The notes under the pieces are model-generated. The model did not search any database. It saw nothing but the letters and a program-made list of their open reading frames with translations, and had not been told where the DNA came from. From Rhodopirellula sp. P2 (GTDB lineage Bacteria; Planctomycetota; Planctomycetia; Pirellulales; Pirellulaceae), in the NCBI RefSeq assembly GCF_028768465.1, contig NZ_CP118225.1:1178001-1242000 (forward strand): a stretch of 64,000 nt of DNA, read 5' to 3'. The number at the start of each line of letters is the position of its first letter. The first letter of the stretch is position 1. Of the stretch, positions 1-8,996 are shown piece after piece. A program made the translations under genes and the position numbers.

Positions 1-1454
1 GCAGCGGTGCGGGCACCGTTCCAGCGACCATGTTGGCAACCCTGACGGGAGAGAAACTGCGTTTTCGTGATGGGGGTGCCAGCGATGTGATGGAACTGAC
101 TGGCACGCCCAACGCTCCTGCACGACTTCAGATGGGAGACGGTTATTTCATCGGTCCACAAATCCAAGTCCGACCGGAAGACAACTTCGTGTGGGTCAAC
201 GATGCCGGGCAGTTCGTCCTTCCGTCGCACATGTTGCCAGCACTTTCGGTTGCGTCTCGCAATCCATCTCAATCGACGGCGCGGTGGTCGCGACCCCCAC
301 GTTGTCGCTTTGGTGGTTCACTGACATTCGACGGCAAGGTCGCCACTTTGGCGGGCGGTGTGGTGCTGGACACCGTGATCACCCAAGACGAATCGACCAA
401 CGAAATTCAGATGCGTGGCGATCAGCTCAGGTGGACGCTGACCGACCCGATCCACCTGCGAACGCCCGCCAGTTTCAAAAAGTCCGGCATCGCCGAAATC
501 GCTTTGGTGCAAACGGGATCACAACCGGTCGAGTTGACCGTGGACCAGTTCGCTCGCGATGGTGTGCATGAGTCGCGGCATCATCTGCAAACGTCTCGGC
601 TCGCGTGGTTGCCAGATGCGGAGGCCAACCCTGCGGTCCAGGATTCCGCTGGCGTCGCCCCGGTTTCGACCAGGGAGGGTGCCTCGGGAATGATCATCGC
701 GCCGGGCCCCGGTTCCTATCGAGCTTGGTTGCGGAACGCGAAAGGTGGCAATTTGTTGACCAACAATGCGCCGGCCAATTCCAATTCTGCGAGCAACGCG
801 GTGGGTTCACCAACCGGTGCACCCGATTCGCGATCGTCCGCTTGGAACCCCGGCATGATCGAGGACCCGAACGCAGCCGGCCCGCGAGCGGGAGAAAGCC
901 CCGAGCCGACGATCATGGGCGTGCACCTGATCTTCCAAGAATCGATGCAGGGCGACTTGTTGGCCAAGACATTGACGTTTCGTCGCGGCGTGCGAGTGGC
1001 CCAGCAAAACCTGCCGGACTTTGAGACTTTGATGGACGCCAGTCGAATGGATCTGTTGTCCGAAGGCGAATCCACCTTGGATTGCGATGCGTTGCGAATC
1101 GCGGTTGATCCCAGCGTTCCATTCCGGCAACGCACGATGGGCGCGACCACGACCGCGTGGGAGATCCAGGCTTCGGGCGGGGTGTTGTTCCGAACTCGCA
1201 CCGAGAATTCCGCGTTCACCGTGACCGCGGACCGCTGCGGTTACGCCGCGGCCAAGGACTTGTTCACTGTGTTTGGGGCCCCCACGCGTCCGGCTCGATT
1301 GCAGCAAACGACGGCGCTCGGCAAACCAGGCCTGAATCTCGAAGTCGGCCACGCGACGATGCGACTGAAAACGATGGAGATCCTCTCGATGCCAACGTTC
1401 AAGGTTTTGCCCGGTGACCTCTCTTCGCTGAACAATCGGCCGACGCAGCGATAG
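1..1454 (+). CDS. 3' part of an envelope protein with OstA/LptA-like segments (5' truncated by window)
   Basis: The reading frame is open from the first bases of the window, so the ATG at 30 is probably internal and the gene starts upstream. At least 474 residues are visible. The protein has repeated stretches typical of the OstA/LptA/LptC beta-jellyroll fold: a segment of the kind GEKLRFRDGG...VMELTGTP...ARLQMGD near the start, and again near the end a segment with FTVTADRCGYAAAKDLFTVFG. These resemble the alternating strand pattern in which a layer of the protein is written out as 'value, loss, layer'. The middle holds a low-complexity Asn/Ser/Pro/Gly linker around residues 235-290. If the fold is right, it would act in the periplasm on lipopolysaccharide or a related amphiphile. 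The assignment rests on pattern only; it could be a planctomycete-specific protein of unknown role. It ends at a TAG; a gap of 184 bp follows. Confidence 0.6.
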   Translation, partial: SGAGTVPATMLATLTGEKLRFRDGGASDVMELTGTPNAPARLQMGDGYFIGPQIQVRPEDNFVWVNDAGQFVLPSHMLPALSVASRNPSQSTARWSRPPRCRFGGSLTFDGKVATLAGGVVLDTVITQDESTNEIQMRGDQLRWTLTDPIHLRTPASFKKSGIAEIALVQTGSQPVELTVDQFARDGVHESRHHLQTSRLAWLPDAEANPAVQDSAGVAPVSTREGASGMIIAPGPGSYRAWLRNAKGGNLLTNNAPANSNSASNAVGSPTGAPDSRSSAWNPGMIEDPNAAGPRAGESPEPTIMGVHLIFQESMQGDLLAKTLTFRRGVRVAQQNLPDFETLMDASRMDLLSEGESTLDCDALRIAVDPSVPFRQRTMGATTTAWEIQASGGVLFRTRTENSAFTVTADRCGYAAAKDLFTVFGAPTRPARLQQTTALGKPGLNLEVGHATMRLKTMEILSMPTFKVLPGDLSSLNNRPTQR

Positions 1455-1638
1455 CCCCGGATAAGCGGAACAAGTGGTACGAAGATTGCGTTTGGGGAGA
1501 CCATTCTCTGCATTCAATCCGTTGTTGGCCCGGTTGCTCGTCGTGCACACGAATTGGGCTGCAGAGTTGTCATGTCGATTTTGAACGGGTGAAAAATCCT
1601 GCGTTCACTGATCCATCCCACCCAGGGGAACCGAAGTC

Positions 1639-1914
1639 ATGAGCCAACTGTTGGAAGCGACCCAGTCCGAGTGTCAGGTTCAGCGCACGCTGCAGCGCAT
1701 CGAGGGCATGTTCCAGGAACACGAATCGCTCGGCCGCTATGCGAGCAAGTTGAAAGTCACCGTCCACGAATCGAAGATCGTATTGGGCGGCACGCTGCCG
1801 AGTTCGGATTTGAGGCAGCAGCTGGTGCCCACGATTCGCCAAGCCGGTGTCCTCTGGCGAATCGACAACAACGTTGCCGTGCAAGCGACCACGCCCGTCG
1901 CAAAAGCGTCCTGA
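1639..1914 (+). CDS. Small BON-domain protein
   Basis: This 91-residue protein has no signal peptide. Residues about 35-80 (LKVTVHESKIVLGGTLPS, then a helix, then LWRIDNNVAV) match the BON domain pattern of a beta strand with a central glycine, a helix with basic and polar residues and a closing strand. BON domains in OsmY-type proteins are thought to bind phospholipid membranes or interact with pores. The start ATG is preceded by AGGGG at about 10 bp. It stands alone between the envelope protein and a repeat-containing spacer. Its partner is not evident. Confidence 0.7.
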   Translation: MSQLLEATQSECQVQRTLQRIEGMFQEHESLGRYASKLKVTVHESKIVLGGTLPSSDLRQQLVPTIRQAGVLWRIDNNVAVQATTPVAKAS

Positions 1915-2322
1915 AGGCTGGTTGCCGGAACCTGGCTTCTTTGCATTGAGACTGGTCTGCCCTGATCGCCGGATGGTGCCATCCATCACCATGCAGGCAA
2001 CTTCGCCCCGGAGGGGCCGACATCGTTAGCTCGGGGCGGAAGCCCCGAGATCGTTGATGGCCCCTTACCATGTCGCCCCGGACGGGGCCGTCACTCCGTG
2101 ACTGGTTGGTTGGGTGTGGCGTCTTGGGACCTTGGGTTGAAACCCAAGGCTGGTCGGCTGCCGTCACTCCGTGACTCTTGCGTGGATGTGTTGTTCGACC
2201 GAACCGCGGAGCGGTGACGTCCGCGAGCCTTGGGTTTCAACCCAAGGTCTGGGGGGCGGAAAAGACAAAGCAACAGCCGCGGAGCGGCGGCATCCGTCTT
2301 CACGCGACGCGCCAAGCCAGCC
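1915..2322. repeat. Spacer with GC-rich palindromic repeats
   Basis: This 408-bp spacer lies between convergent genes and contains no convincing coding frame. It is made of short palindromes: CGCCCCGGAGGGGCC near 2007, CTCGGGGCGGAAGCCCCGAG near 2031, GCCCCGGACGGGGC near 2075, and two copies of the CCTTGGGTT(T/G)(A/C)AACCCAAGG hairpin (near 2130 and 2230), each beside a 'gcggagcggtgac' or 'gtcactccgtgac' phrase. The same hairpin and phrase recur in the 484-bp units at 13985-15207, so this belongs to a repeat family dispersed in this genome. Confidence 0.7.
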
Positions 2323-3864
2323 CTACACCCAGAGGTCGGCGTCGAGGTTTCGGTAGCCGATGGCTTCGGCGAGGTGTTCTTCGCTGATCGCGGGCTCGCC
2401 CGCCAAGTCGGCGATCGTTCTGGCGACACGCAAAATCTTGTCGTGAGCTCGCGCGGACAGGCCCAGTGACTCCACGCCGGCTTTGAGCAGCGTTTTACTG
2501 GCGGTGCTCAGTTCACAATGCTGCCGTGTTTGTCGGCTGCTCATCTGAGCGTTGTAACGGATCGGGCTGCCCTCGAATCGTTCGGCTTGCACATCCCGAG
2601 CCCGCATGACGGAGTCACGCATCATCGCGCTGGTCTCGCTCGACGCATCACGAGCCGTCAATTCTTCAAAGGGAACCGCGGGGACCTCGATGTGAATGTC
2701 GACCCGGTCCAGCAGTGGACCGGAGATCTTGCCCATGTAACGTTCGATCTGAGGCGGTGTGCAGTTGCAACTTCGTCGAGGATCCGAGCGATACCCACAC
2801 GGGCAGGGGTTGGCGGCCGCGATCAACATGAAGTCCGCGGGAAAGGTCGTGCTCCGCAGGGCTCGTGAGATCGTCACGACACCGTCTTCGAGCGGTTGCC
2901 GCATGACTTCGAGGGTCTTGCGATTGAATTCCGGCAGCTCGTCCAAGAACAGGATGCCGTTGTGAGCCTTGCTGATTTCACCCGGTGCGGGTGGGCTGCC
3001 TCCGCCGACCAAACCGGCGTCACTGATCGTGTGGTGAGGGCTGCGGAACGGTCGACGCGCCAGCAACGGTTGTTTGGAAGGCAATTGCCCCACGGCGCTG
3101 TAAATGCGAGTGGTTTCGATCGATTCGGCGGGCACCAGCGGAGGCAGGATGGTTGGCATGCGTTTCGCCAACATGGTTTTCCCGCTGCCAGGAGGTCCGA
3201 TCATCAACAAATTATGGCGGCCGGCCGCGGCGATCGTCATCGCTCGCTTGGCTGACTCTTGGCCGCGGACATCGGCGAAGTCGACTTCGTATTCGCTGAA
3301 GGCTTCAAAGATTTCTTCGACGCCGCTGGGTACGGGCGGCACCTCGATCTCACCGGCAAAGAAGGCGACGCACTGGGACAGACTGTCGACCGCGATCACC
3401 TCCAGGTCTTCGACCACCGCGGCTTCGGCGGCCGATTCGGTGGGCACGACCAAACCCTTCAGTGATTTGTCCTTGGCGGCCTCGATCGCGATCGACAGGG
3501 CGCCTTTGACCGGGCGGGTGATGCCTTCCAGGGCCAGTTCCCCGACCACGGCGTAGTCTTCCAAACGATCGAGGACCAATTGACCGCTGCCCGCCAGGAC
3601 ACCCAGTGCGACCGGCAAGTCGAACGAGGGTGCTTGTTTGGGGAGATCACCGGGGGCCAGGTTGATGACCACGCGATCTTGCGGGCGGATGAAACCACTG
3701 TTGACGATCGCGCGTTCGACGCGGTGGGTCGATTCTTTGACAGCCGCTTCCGGCAGACCCACCAAGATCGTCTTGGGCATCGCGGCCGGAGAGATGTCGA
3801 CTTCGACATCAACAGGCATCGCCTCGATGCCGAGCAACGTGAATGTTTTGAGCCGTGCCAGCAT
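2323..3864 (-). CDS. comM: YifB/ComM-family Mg-chelatase-like AAA+ ATPase
   Basis: The protein has 513 residues from the ATG at 3864, close to the roughly 500 of the family. That start gives MLARLKTFTLLGIEAMPVDV, the usual N-terminus of YifB/ComM, and is preceded by AAGGG; a longer frame to 3927 exists but adds only an arginine-rich stretch. The order is a Lon-protease-like N-terminal domain (about 1-160), an AAA+ module with Walker A GPPGSGKTM and Walker B LFLDELPEF, a cysteine cluster CPCGYRSDPRRSCNC and a C-terminal helical domain. ComM in Gammaproteobacteria is a hexameric helicase that promotes branch migration during natural transformation; here the same role is likely but not shown. 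It is convergent with the BON gene and downstream of the small membrane protein. Confidence 0.93.
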   Translation of the reverse strand: MLARLKTFTLLGIEAMPVDVEVDISPAAMPKTILVGLPEAAVKESTHRVERAIVNSGFIRPQDRVVINLAPGDLPKQAPSFDLPVALGVLAGSGQLVLDRLEDYAVVGELALEGITRPVKGALSIAIEAAKDKSLKGLVVPTESAAEAAVVEDLEVIAVDSLSQCVAFFAGEIEVPPVPSGVEEIFEAFSEYEVDFADVRGQESAKRAMTIAAAGRHNLLMIGPPGSGKTMLAKRMPTILPPLVPAESIETTRIYSAVGQLPSKQPLLARRPFRSPHHTISDAGLVGGGSPPAPGEISKAHNGILFLDELPEFNRKTLEVMRQPLEDGVVTISRALRSTTFPADFMLIAAANPCPCGYRSDPRRSCNCTPPQIERYMGKISGPLLDRVDIHIEVPAVPFEELTARDASSETSAMMRDSVMRARDVQAERFEGSPIRYNAQMSSRQTRQHCELSTASKTLLKAGVESLGLSARAHDKILRVARTIADLAGEPAISEEHLAEAIGYRNLDADLWV

Positions 3865-3983
3865 CGATTGTGTGCCCTTGCGGAAACCATGATCCAGGCA
3901 CCGATGATGACGGCGGCGCGCGCACAAAGCAACCAGGGACGCGATTCTCGCGATGTTTCAATGCTTGGGGCGCCCCGGTTGTC

Positions 3984-4394
3984 CTAGCGTTGGTTGGCAG
4001 CTTCCGCTGCTTCGCGAGCCGCGTTGATGGCCGGCATCAGCAAACCAACCAGCAATCCAAAGGTCAACAAACCGAACACGATTCCAAGGATGAATTTGAG
4101 CTTGGCGGACTGAAAACGTTTGGGAAGACTTCCCGTGGGAGCATTCGGTTCGGTGAGGAATGGGTGTTGTTGGGCAAGGGAACGCCACTGGAAAAGACGG
4201 AACAAATACCAGGGGAAGATGATGACCAAACCGATGCCACTGCAGAAAAAGCACAGCACAATCGCCAGCCAAAATTGCCGGGCGTCCTTGATGATCGCTT
4301 CCACCTTTTTGACAACCTCAGGTGGGAGGCCTCCCGTGCCAGGGCTGAACGAGGTGTCGGACACGTTGCCGGCAGCGTAAGGATTTTCTGACAT
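3984..4394 (-). CDS. Small two-helix membrane protein (NPY-type N-terminus)
   Basis: This 136-residue protein starts MSENPYAAG, an NPY-containing N-terminus seen on many small planctomycete membrane proteins. One hydrophobic stretch lies near residues 43-65 (FWLAIVLCFFCSGIGLVIIF) and another near 105-125 (ILGIVFGLLTFGLLVGLLMP), separated by a polar loop with basic residues. No catalytic motif is visible. It lies 119 bp upstream of comM on the same strand and downstream of the giant membrane protein; co-transcription is possible but there is no overlap. Function unknown. Confidence 0.8.
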   Translation of the reverse strand: MSENPYAAGNVSDTSFSPGTGGLPPEVVKKVEAIIKDARQFWLAIVLCFFCSGIGLVIIFPWYLFRLFQWRSLAQQHPFLTEPNAPTGSLPKRFQSAKLKFILGIVFGLLTFGLLVGLLMPAINAAREAAEAANQR

Positions 4395-4765
4395 CGATGA
4401 GAGAATCGTTTGAGAGCGAGAGCGGATGGAATGAAAATGTCGAGCGCAATGCGGGCGGAGGCAAGCTCAAGGGAACTCGCTCAGTGGGACCAACAAAAAG
4501 TAGGAGTGTAAAAAGCAATCTCGAGCACCCCGTTCCTTTTCGGCGATCAACAAGGCCTTCATCTCAACCGGGATTGTCCGCGTTCGCTTGCCCGTCACTT
4601 GGAACGCCATCACTGAATCCTGTCAGGAGAACACTGCAATCGTGTGCAGCGTGAGTTGTTCGGGCGAGACTCGCCGCGACAAAACTTGGGTCCGTGAGTA
4701 TAGCCGGACGGTGACCTGGCAGTGATTTCTGAGTGACGGTGAACTGAATGGCGTTCACGCCGGAT
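4395..4765. other. Spacer without recognised content
   Basis: This 371-bp gap separates two genes on the minus strand. Short frames cross it on both strands but none has a credible protein composition or ribosome-binding site. No strong hairpin followed by a T-run and no repeat shared with the other spacers was found. Confidence 0.5.
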
Positions 4766-7700
4766 TCAGTTGGACGCTCCTGTTGGTCTCCAACCGCGAC
4801 GGAATGCTTCGAAGGCATCGCGGACGGCGGCGGGAGCCTGTCGGCGGTTGCCGCTGTCTTGCAGGCCACGCAAGCCATCTTGTTGGCCAGGTGTGGATTG
4901 GGAACGCATGGACTGCGGTGCGCGCAGACCCAAACTTCGCAGGGCTTCTTCCACGTCGGAGCGGTCCAAGTTGGGATTCGCGCCCGGTTGATCGATCGGT
5001 TTGACGTTCTGCCAGCGTTCGCGAAAACGCTGCAAGTCTTCCGGCGTCCATTTCAAACGGTCGAGCAAGTTCGGGTCCGGGTCCTGCCGGGTTTCGTCAA
5101 GGTAATCGAGCGCCATGTCGGTCGCACGCTTGGTGTATTCCAAATCAGCGGGATCGGCTGGAGGTAGCTCCGTGTTGGATTCACCGTTGCCGGGGAGGTT
5201 TCCGCTGGCCGTGGAATTCCCAGTGAAGTTGGAGGAATCGCCGGCTTGCGACCCCGCGGTTTCAGACCCGGCTGTTTCAGAACCGCCAGGGGACGCTTCG
5301 GAGGAAGCCTCGGAGTTGCCCGGGTTGGATGAGTCTTGGTCGCCGCCTGATTCATTCGGGGCACCTTGTTCATTCGGGGCACCTTGTTCCGAGCTATCGC
5401 CAGGTTCCGAGCCATCGCCAGCGGAGGAGTCTTGGTTGCCAGGACTTGGCGAGCTCGATTTGGAAGAGCCCGATTCGGATGGTTCACCCGAGGCATCGCC
5501 CTCGTCGGAAGAGGGCGAGCCGTCTTGAGGTTGCCCGGGATCGCCGGCTTGTTCTCCGGGCTTTCCCATTTGCGAGTCGGACGATTCTGAACCAGGTTCT
5601 CCCGACTCGGTTCCAGGTTTTCCCGATTCGGTCCCTGGCGATTCTTCTCCTGCTGACCCATCGCCTGACGGTGAGCCATCCGAGGAAGGATCCTGCGACT
5701 GAGAACCGTCCCCGGGTTGATTGTCTCCAGATGCATTTTCACCAGAGCCGTTGTCGTTGGATGGGGTGTCGCCGGATGGATCGCCACTCGATTGGTCCGA
5801 ACCGTTTGGCTTGGATCCTGGTTCGTTGGAATCATTCGCGTTGGAGTCGTTGGATTGTGAATCGGAGTCAGATCCCTCTTGGTTCTCGTTTGGCTGCTGT
5901 TCACCGGAGGATTGCTGGCCAGCGTTTCCCGGTTGTTGTTGGTTCTCTTGTTGTTCTTTCAAGTATTCGTTGATGCGCTCGAAAGCTTCCGCGTCATCTT
6001 GTGGGGCGGACTGCGGCACGCGTGAACCACTGGACTCCTGCGAGCCTTCTGGATTTCCCGCAGTGTCGCGGGATCCGTCTTGGTCGCGTCCAGATTCGGG
6101 CGATCCCGATGAGTCTGGTTGACCTGGGGCTTGGTTGCCTGACGGAGAACCTTCGGCCGGTTGTTGAGCGTCGCCGGATTGGCCGGCTTCGTCGTTGCCG
6201 GATGCATTGGCACCCTGTTCACCGGCACCCTGTTCGGTTCCGGTTGATTCATTCGGGCCTTCCGACATCGCATTGGGATCGCTCGAACCTTCACCTGCGT
6301 TGCCGGTTGATGCGTCACCGGGTTCCGAGCCGTCGCTGCTGCCCGAGTCGGCGTTGTTGTTCCCACTGTTGGAATCGGATGGATCGCCGGGGTCGGAGTC
6401 ACCACCTGAAGAGTCATTGCCGGATGAGTTGCCGTCGGACTCGCCACTGGTTTCGTTTTCGCCGGTTGGTTCCGAGTCGGATTCGCCGGAGCCACTTTGT
6501 CCTTCACCGCCCTGGCCACCTTGTTCGGATTGCCCACTCTCGCCGTTTCCACCGCCGCCTCCTGATTGGCCTTCTTCGCCGGGGCCAGAACCATCCGGTG
6601 AGCTGCCATCGTCAGGGGTTTGCCCGTCGTTGTCGTCTTGTTCTTCCGGGGTTGGAGGATCGGGGGTGCGTCCCGCGACGATCTGCAGACGCACCGGTTC
6701 GGTGCGTGTGACACCAGGTTGGATGCTGGGGTTGTTGGCGTCGCGTCGATTGTCGGTGGCGATCGCGACGACTTCCACTTCGTCACCGACCATCAAACGT
6801 GATGAGCGTGCACCACGGCGACCGGCGTTTGTCAGAATCATTCGCGATGGGCGGAAGCGATACTCGGCGATTTGGTTGCCCTTCGCACCGGCCTCGTTCT
6901 TCCACAGCGAAGCGCGAGCGATCACATCGATGCCACGCCGGATTTCGATTTCAATTTCAGACAACCCAAAGTCCACGTCCGCAGCGTGGATCTCAAACAG
7001 TTGTTGAGCGTCCAGCGGAACTTGTTTGGGCGATCGACGGGGCACCACGATCGTGATCTCCGGCGGCAGATCACGGATCACTTCGATCGGATAGATGATC
7101 GGGTCGGAGTTGGATTGTTCGGCTTGGTCCCAAACGCGAATCCGGTAGCTGGTCAGTTCAACGGCACGCGTGGCCGCTTCGCCACTGCGCAGATCAAACG
7201 GCAACTCCAGCGACGAGCCATCCTCACTCAGCGTCATCTCGCGAACGCCCGCGGTGGCCCGAGTCTCCTGCCCCATTCGTTTGGGATTGAACTCGACCAC
7301 GGCCCGAGCGACCGGGCGATTGACTCGGGCTCGCAAGATCACGCGCGTTCCATCGACGCCTCGAATCGAACCACTGCGTCGAACGCGGGTGGTTTCTCCG
7401 GTGTACGCCGGTGGTTGGTATTGGACTTCGGTGACGCTGACGACGGGCGTGTCACGAATGGTCCACTCAAACGGTCCGGCCACCGCATCCCCAGCCACAA
7501 TCTCATAACGTTGGACACCGGTGGCCTGATGCGAAACACGGATCGATGCGGTGTGAGCGACGGTCGATCGGGTGGCAGTGGATTCGTCCATTTGCATCTT
7601 GGTGACGCGTTGGCCGGAAACGCGGTCGCCAGACGTGGTGGTGGATTCGTCCGAGTTCAGCCAGCGGAACTCGACCGTTTCGTCGTCTCGCAGGCCACGG

Positions 7701-8476
7701 ACGGTCGCAGCAACCATCACCGTTCGTCCGGCCAGGACTTCTGCGTCGCCTGGTTGAACGTCTGTGATCTGGACTCGATTGGCTGGCCGAATGTCGGCAG
7801 CGGGAGCCATCAGTCTGGCGGCCGATTGCAATGCGTTTTTGGGAGAGGCGATGGCATAGATCACCAACACGGCCAGCAACGCGATCGTGGCGATCCACCA
7901 ACGCAGCAGCCCGGTGGCTTCCTCGGGCAACGCATCGATCGAGCGCAGCTTCGCAGCGGTGGTCGCGCCGATGGACTGAACCACGCGTTTGGAAAGCTGG
8001 CCTTTGAAGGCGGAATCCCCCGCGGAATCTTGAGCTGTCAGTGTGACGTAGCTGGAAAGAGCGTGTCCCAGTTCGGGATGGTCTCGTTCCAGAGCACGGG
8101 CGGCGTAGTCGGCTCGAACCGAAGATCGCAGCACGGGCCAAACCGAACGCAGGGCGTGGACGACGGCGGCGGCGACCGCGATGGAAGCGACCACCACTCG
8201 GCCGATCGTTCCTGGCGACCAAATCCACTGGTCCATCACGATCCAGCCCAGCATCGCGGCCATGCCCACCAAAACACCGCGCAGGATTTGACGTGTCAGT
8301 TCGGCTCGCCAGAGCGCGGACCGAGCCACCTCGATTCGCGACTGGATCAAGGCGTCGTACGCCGGTTTCGCTGTCCCCGAGGACGCCCGAGATTTGGGGT
8401 CGGTCGAGGGCGTTCGCGAATCAGAGCTGCGGGGGGACGAAACGACGGACACGCGGTCTATCCAAAAAGGAATCAA
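4766..8476 (-). CDS. Giant membrane protein with a ~500-residue low-complexity tail
   Basis: The protein has 1236 residues from a TTG at 8476; a GTG at 8452 is an equally plausible start, and no ATG fits. The N-terminal part carries hydrophobic segments near residues 64-83, 88-110 and 193-212, followed by about 390 residues of folded, beta-rich sequence with Ig-like spacing. From about residue 605 to 1105 the sequence is almost only Gly, Ser, Asp, Glu, Asn, Pro and Gln, including an exact EQGAPN duplication. The end (about 1105-1236) is charged and helical again. Architecture and length resemble the DUF4175-type membrane proteins of Alphaproteobacteria with Q/G-rich tails, but that is a loose comparison. 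The acidic, disordered region suggests a spacer or a surface/periplasmic extension. Function unknown. A 561-codon frame on the opposite strand is an artefact of its codon bias. Confidence 0.85.
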   Translation of the reverse strand: MIPFWIDRVSVVSSPRSSDSRTPSTDPKSRASSGTAKPAYDALIQSRIEVARSALWRAELTRQILRGVLVGMAAMLGWIVMDQWIWSPGTIGRVVVASIAVAAAVVHALRSVWPVLRSSVRADYAARALERDHPELGHALSSYVTLTAQDSAGDSAFKGQLSKRVVQSIGATTAAKLRSIDALPEEATGLLRWWIATIALLAVLVIYAIASPKNALQSAARLMAPAADIRPANRVQITDVQPGDAEVLAGRTVMVAATVRGLRDDETVEFRWLNSDESTTTSGDRVSGQRVTKMQMDESTATRSTVAHTASIRVSHQATGVQRYEIVAGDAVAGPFEWTIRDTPVVSVTEVQYQPPAYTGETTRVRRSGSIRGVDGTRVILRARVNRPVARAVVEFNPKRMGQETRATAGVREMTLSEDGSSLELPFDLRSGEAATRAVELTSYRIRVWDQAEQSNSDPIIYPIEVIRDLPPEITIVVPRRSPKQVPLDAQQLFEIHAADVDFGLSEIEIEIRRGIDVIARASLWKNEAGAKGNQIAEYRFRPSRMILTNAGRRGARSSRLMVGDEVEVVAIATDNRRDANNPSIQPGVTRTEPVRLQIVAGRTPDPPTPEEQDDNDGQTPDDGSSPDGSGPGEEGQSGGGGGNGESGQSEQGGQGGEGQSGSGESDSEPTGENETSGESDGNSSGNDSSGGDSDPGDPSDSNSGNNNADSGSSDGSEPGDASTGNAGEGSSDPNAMSEGPNESTGTEQGAGEQGANASGNDEAGQSGDAQQPAEGSPSGNQAPGQPDSSGSPESGRDQDGSRDTAGNPEGSQESSGSRVPQSAPQDDAEAFERINEYLKEQQENQQQPGNAGQQSSGEQQPNENQEGSDSDSQSNDSNANDSNEPGSKPNGSDQSSGDPSGDTPSNDNGSGENASGDNQPGDGSQSQDPSSDGSPSGDGSAGEESPGTESGKPGTESGEPGSESSDSQMGKPGEQAGDPGQPQDGSPSSDEGDASGEPSESGSSKSSSPSPGNQDSSAGDGSEPGDSSEQGAPNEQGAPNESGGDQDSSNPGNSEASSEASPGGSETAGSETAGSQAGDSSNFTGNSTASGNLPGNGESNTELPPADPADLEYTKRATDMALDYLDETRQDPDPNLLDRLKWTPEDLQRFRERWQNVKPIDQPGANPNLDRSDVEEALRSLGLRAPQSMRSQSTPGQQDGLRGLQDSGNRRQAPAAVRDAFEAFRRGWRPTGASN

Positions 8477-8996
8477 TCAAACGTCGCAAGCTGCCGCTGG
8501 CGACGAGAACGCAGACGCTCGAAACGGGCCTCTTCGAAACACTCTCATTCTATTTGATCGGCGATCCGGGCATCTTGGAACCATCGATCACTCCCAACAA
8601 AACATTTGCTCGGTTGAAAGGTGTATGTTATTTGCGACGAAGAAAGTTCGGTTTCTCAGCCTTGATTGGGTGAGGTGAAACGCTCCATTCGGGGTGGCTT
8701 CGTTCGTTTGCAACGATTTCGCGGGCATCTGCCTGAATACACCGGGCTGTTTTGTTCGAGATTTGTTTTCGGTGAACGATCATTGTGAACATATTGGGGA
8801 TGTATCAAAGAAGCAGATCAACCGGGCAGCTCGCTGTTCCAAGATCTTAGATTTGTTGTCGATCACTTTCAGTCGACTTTCCGATCCTGCTGCATTGGGG
8901 CAAGATACAGACGGCGATTCGTGAGATTGACACCGTTTTCAGTCTGGCGCGGCACGGATTTCAACCTCAACCTTTTCCACCTATTCCAAATCGGCC
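8477..8996. other. Divergent intergenic region
   Basis: These 520 bp separate two divergently transcribed genes and should hold both promoters. The part from about 8530 to 8900 is clearly AT-richer than the flanking genes. No promoter could be assigned with confidence, no repeat family member is present and no credible small gene was found. Confidence 0.5.

Noticed and set aside
3861-3932. N-terminal extension of the comM frame
   Set aside because: It is arginine-rich and lacks a ribosome-binding site; family members begin at MLARLKTF.
6872-8557. 561-codon frame on the plus strand
   Set aside because: It is antisense to the giant membrane protein, has no ribosome-binding site, and exists because the low-complexity codons suppress stops on the other strand.
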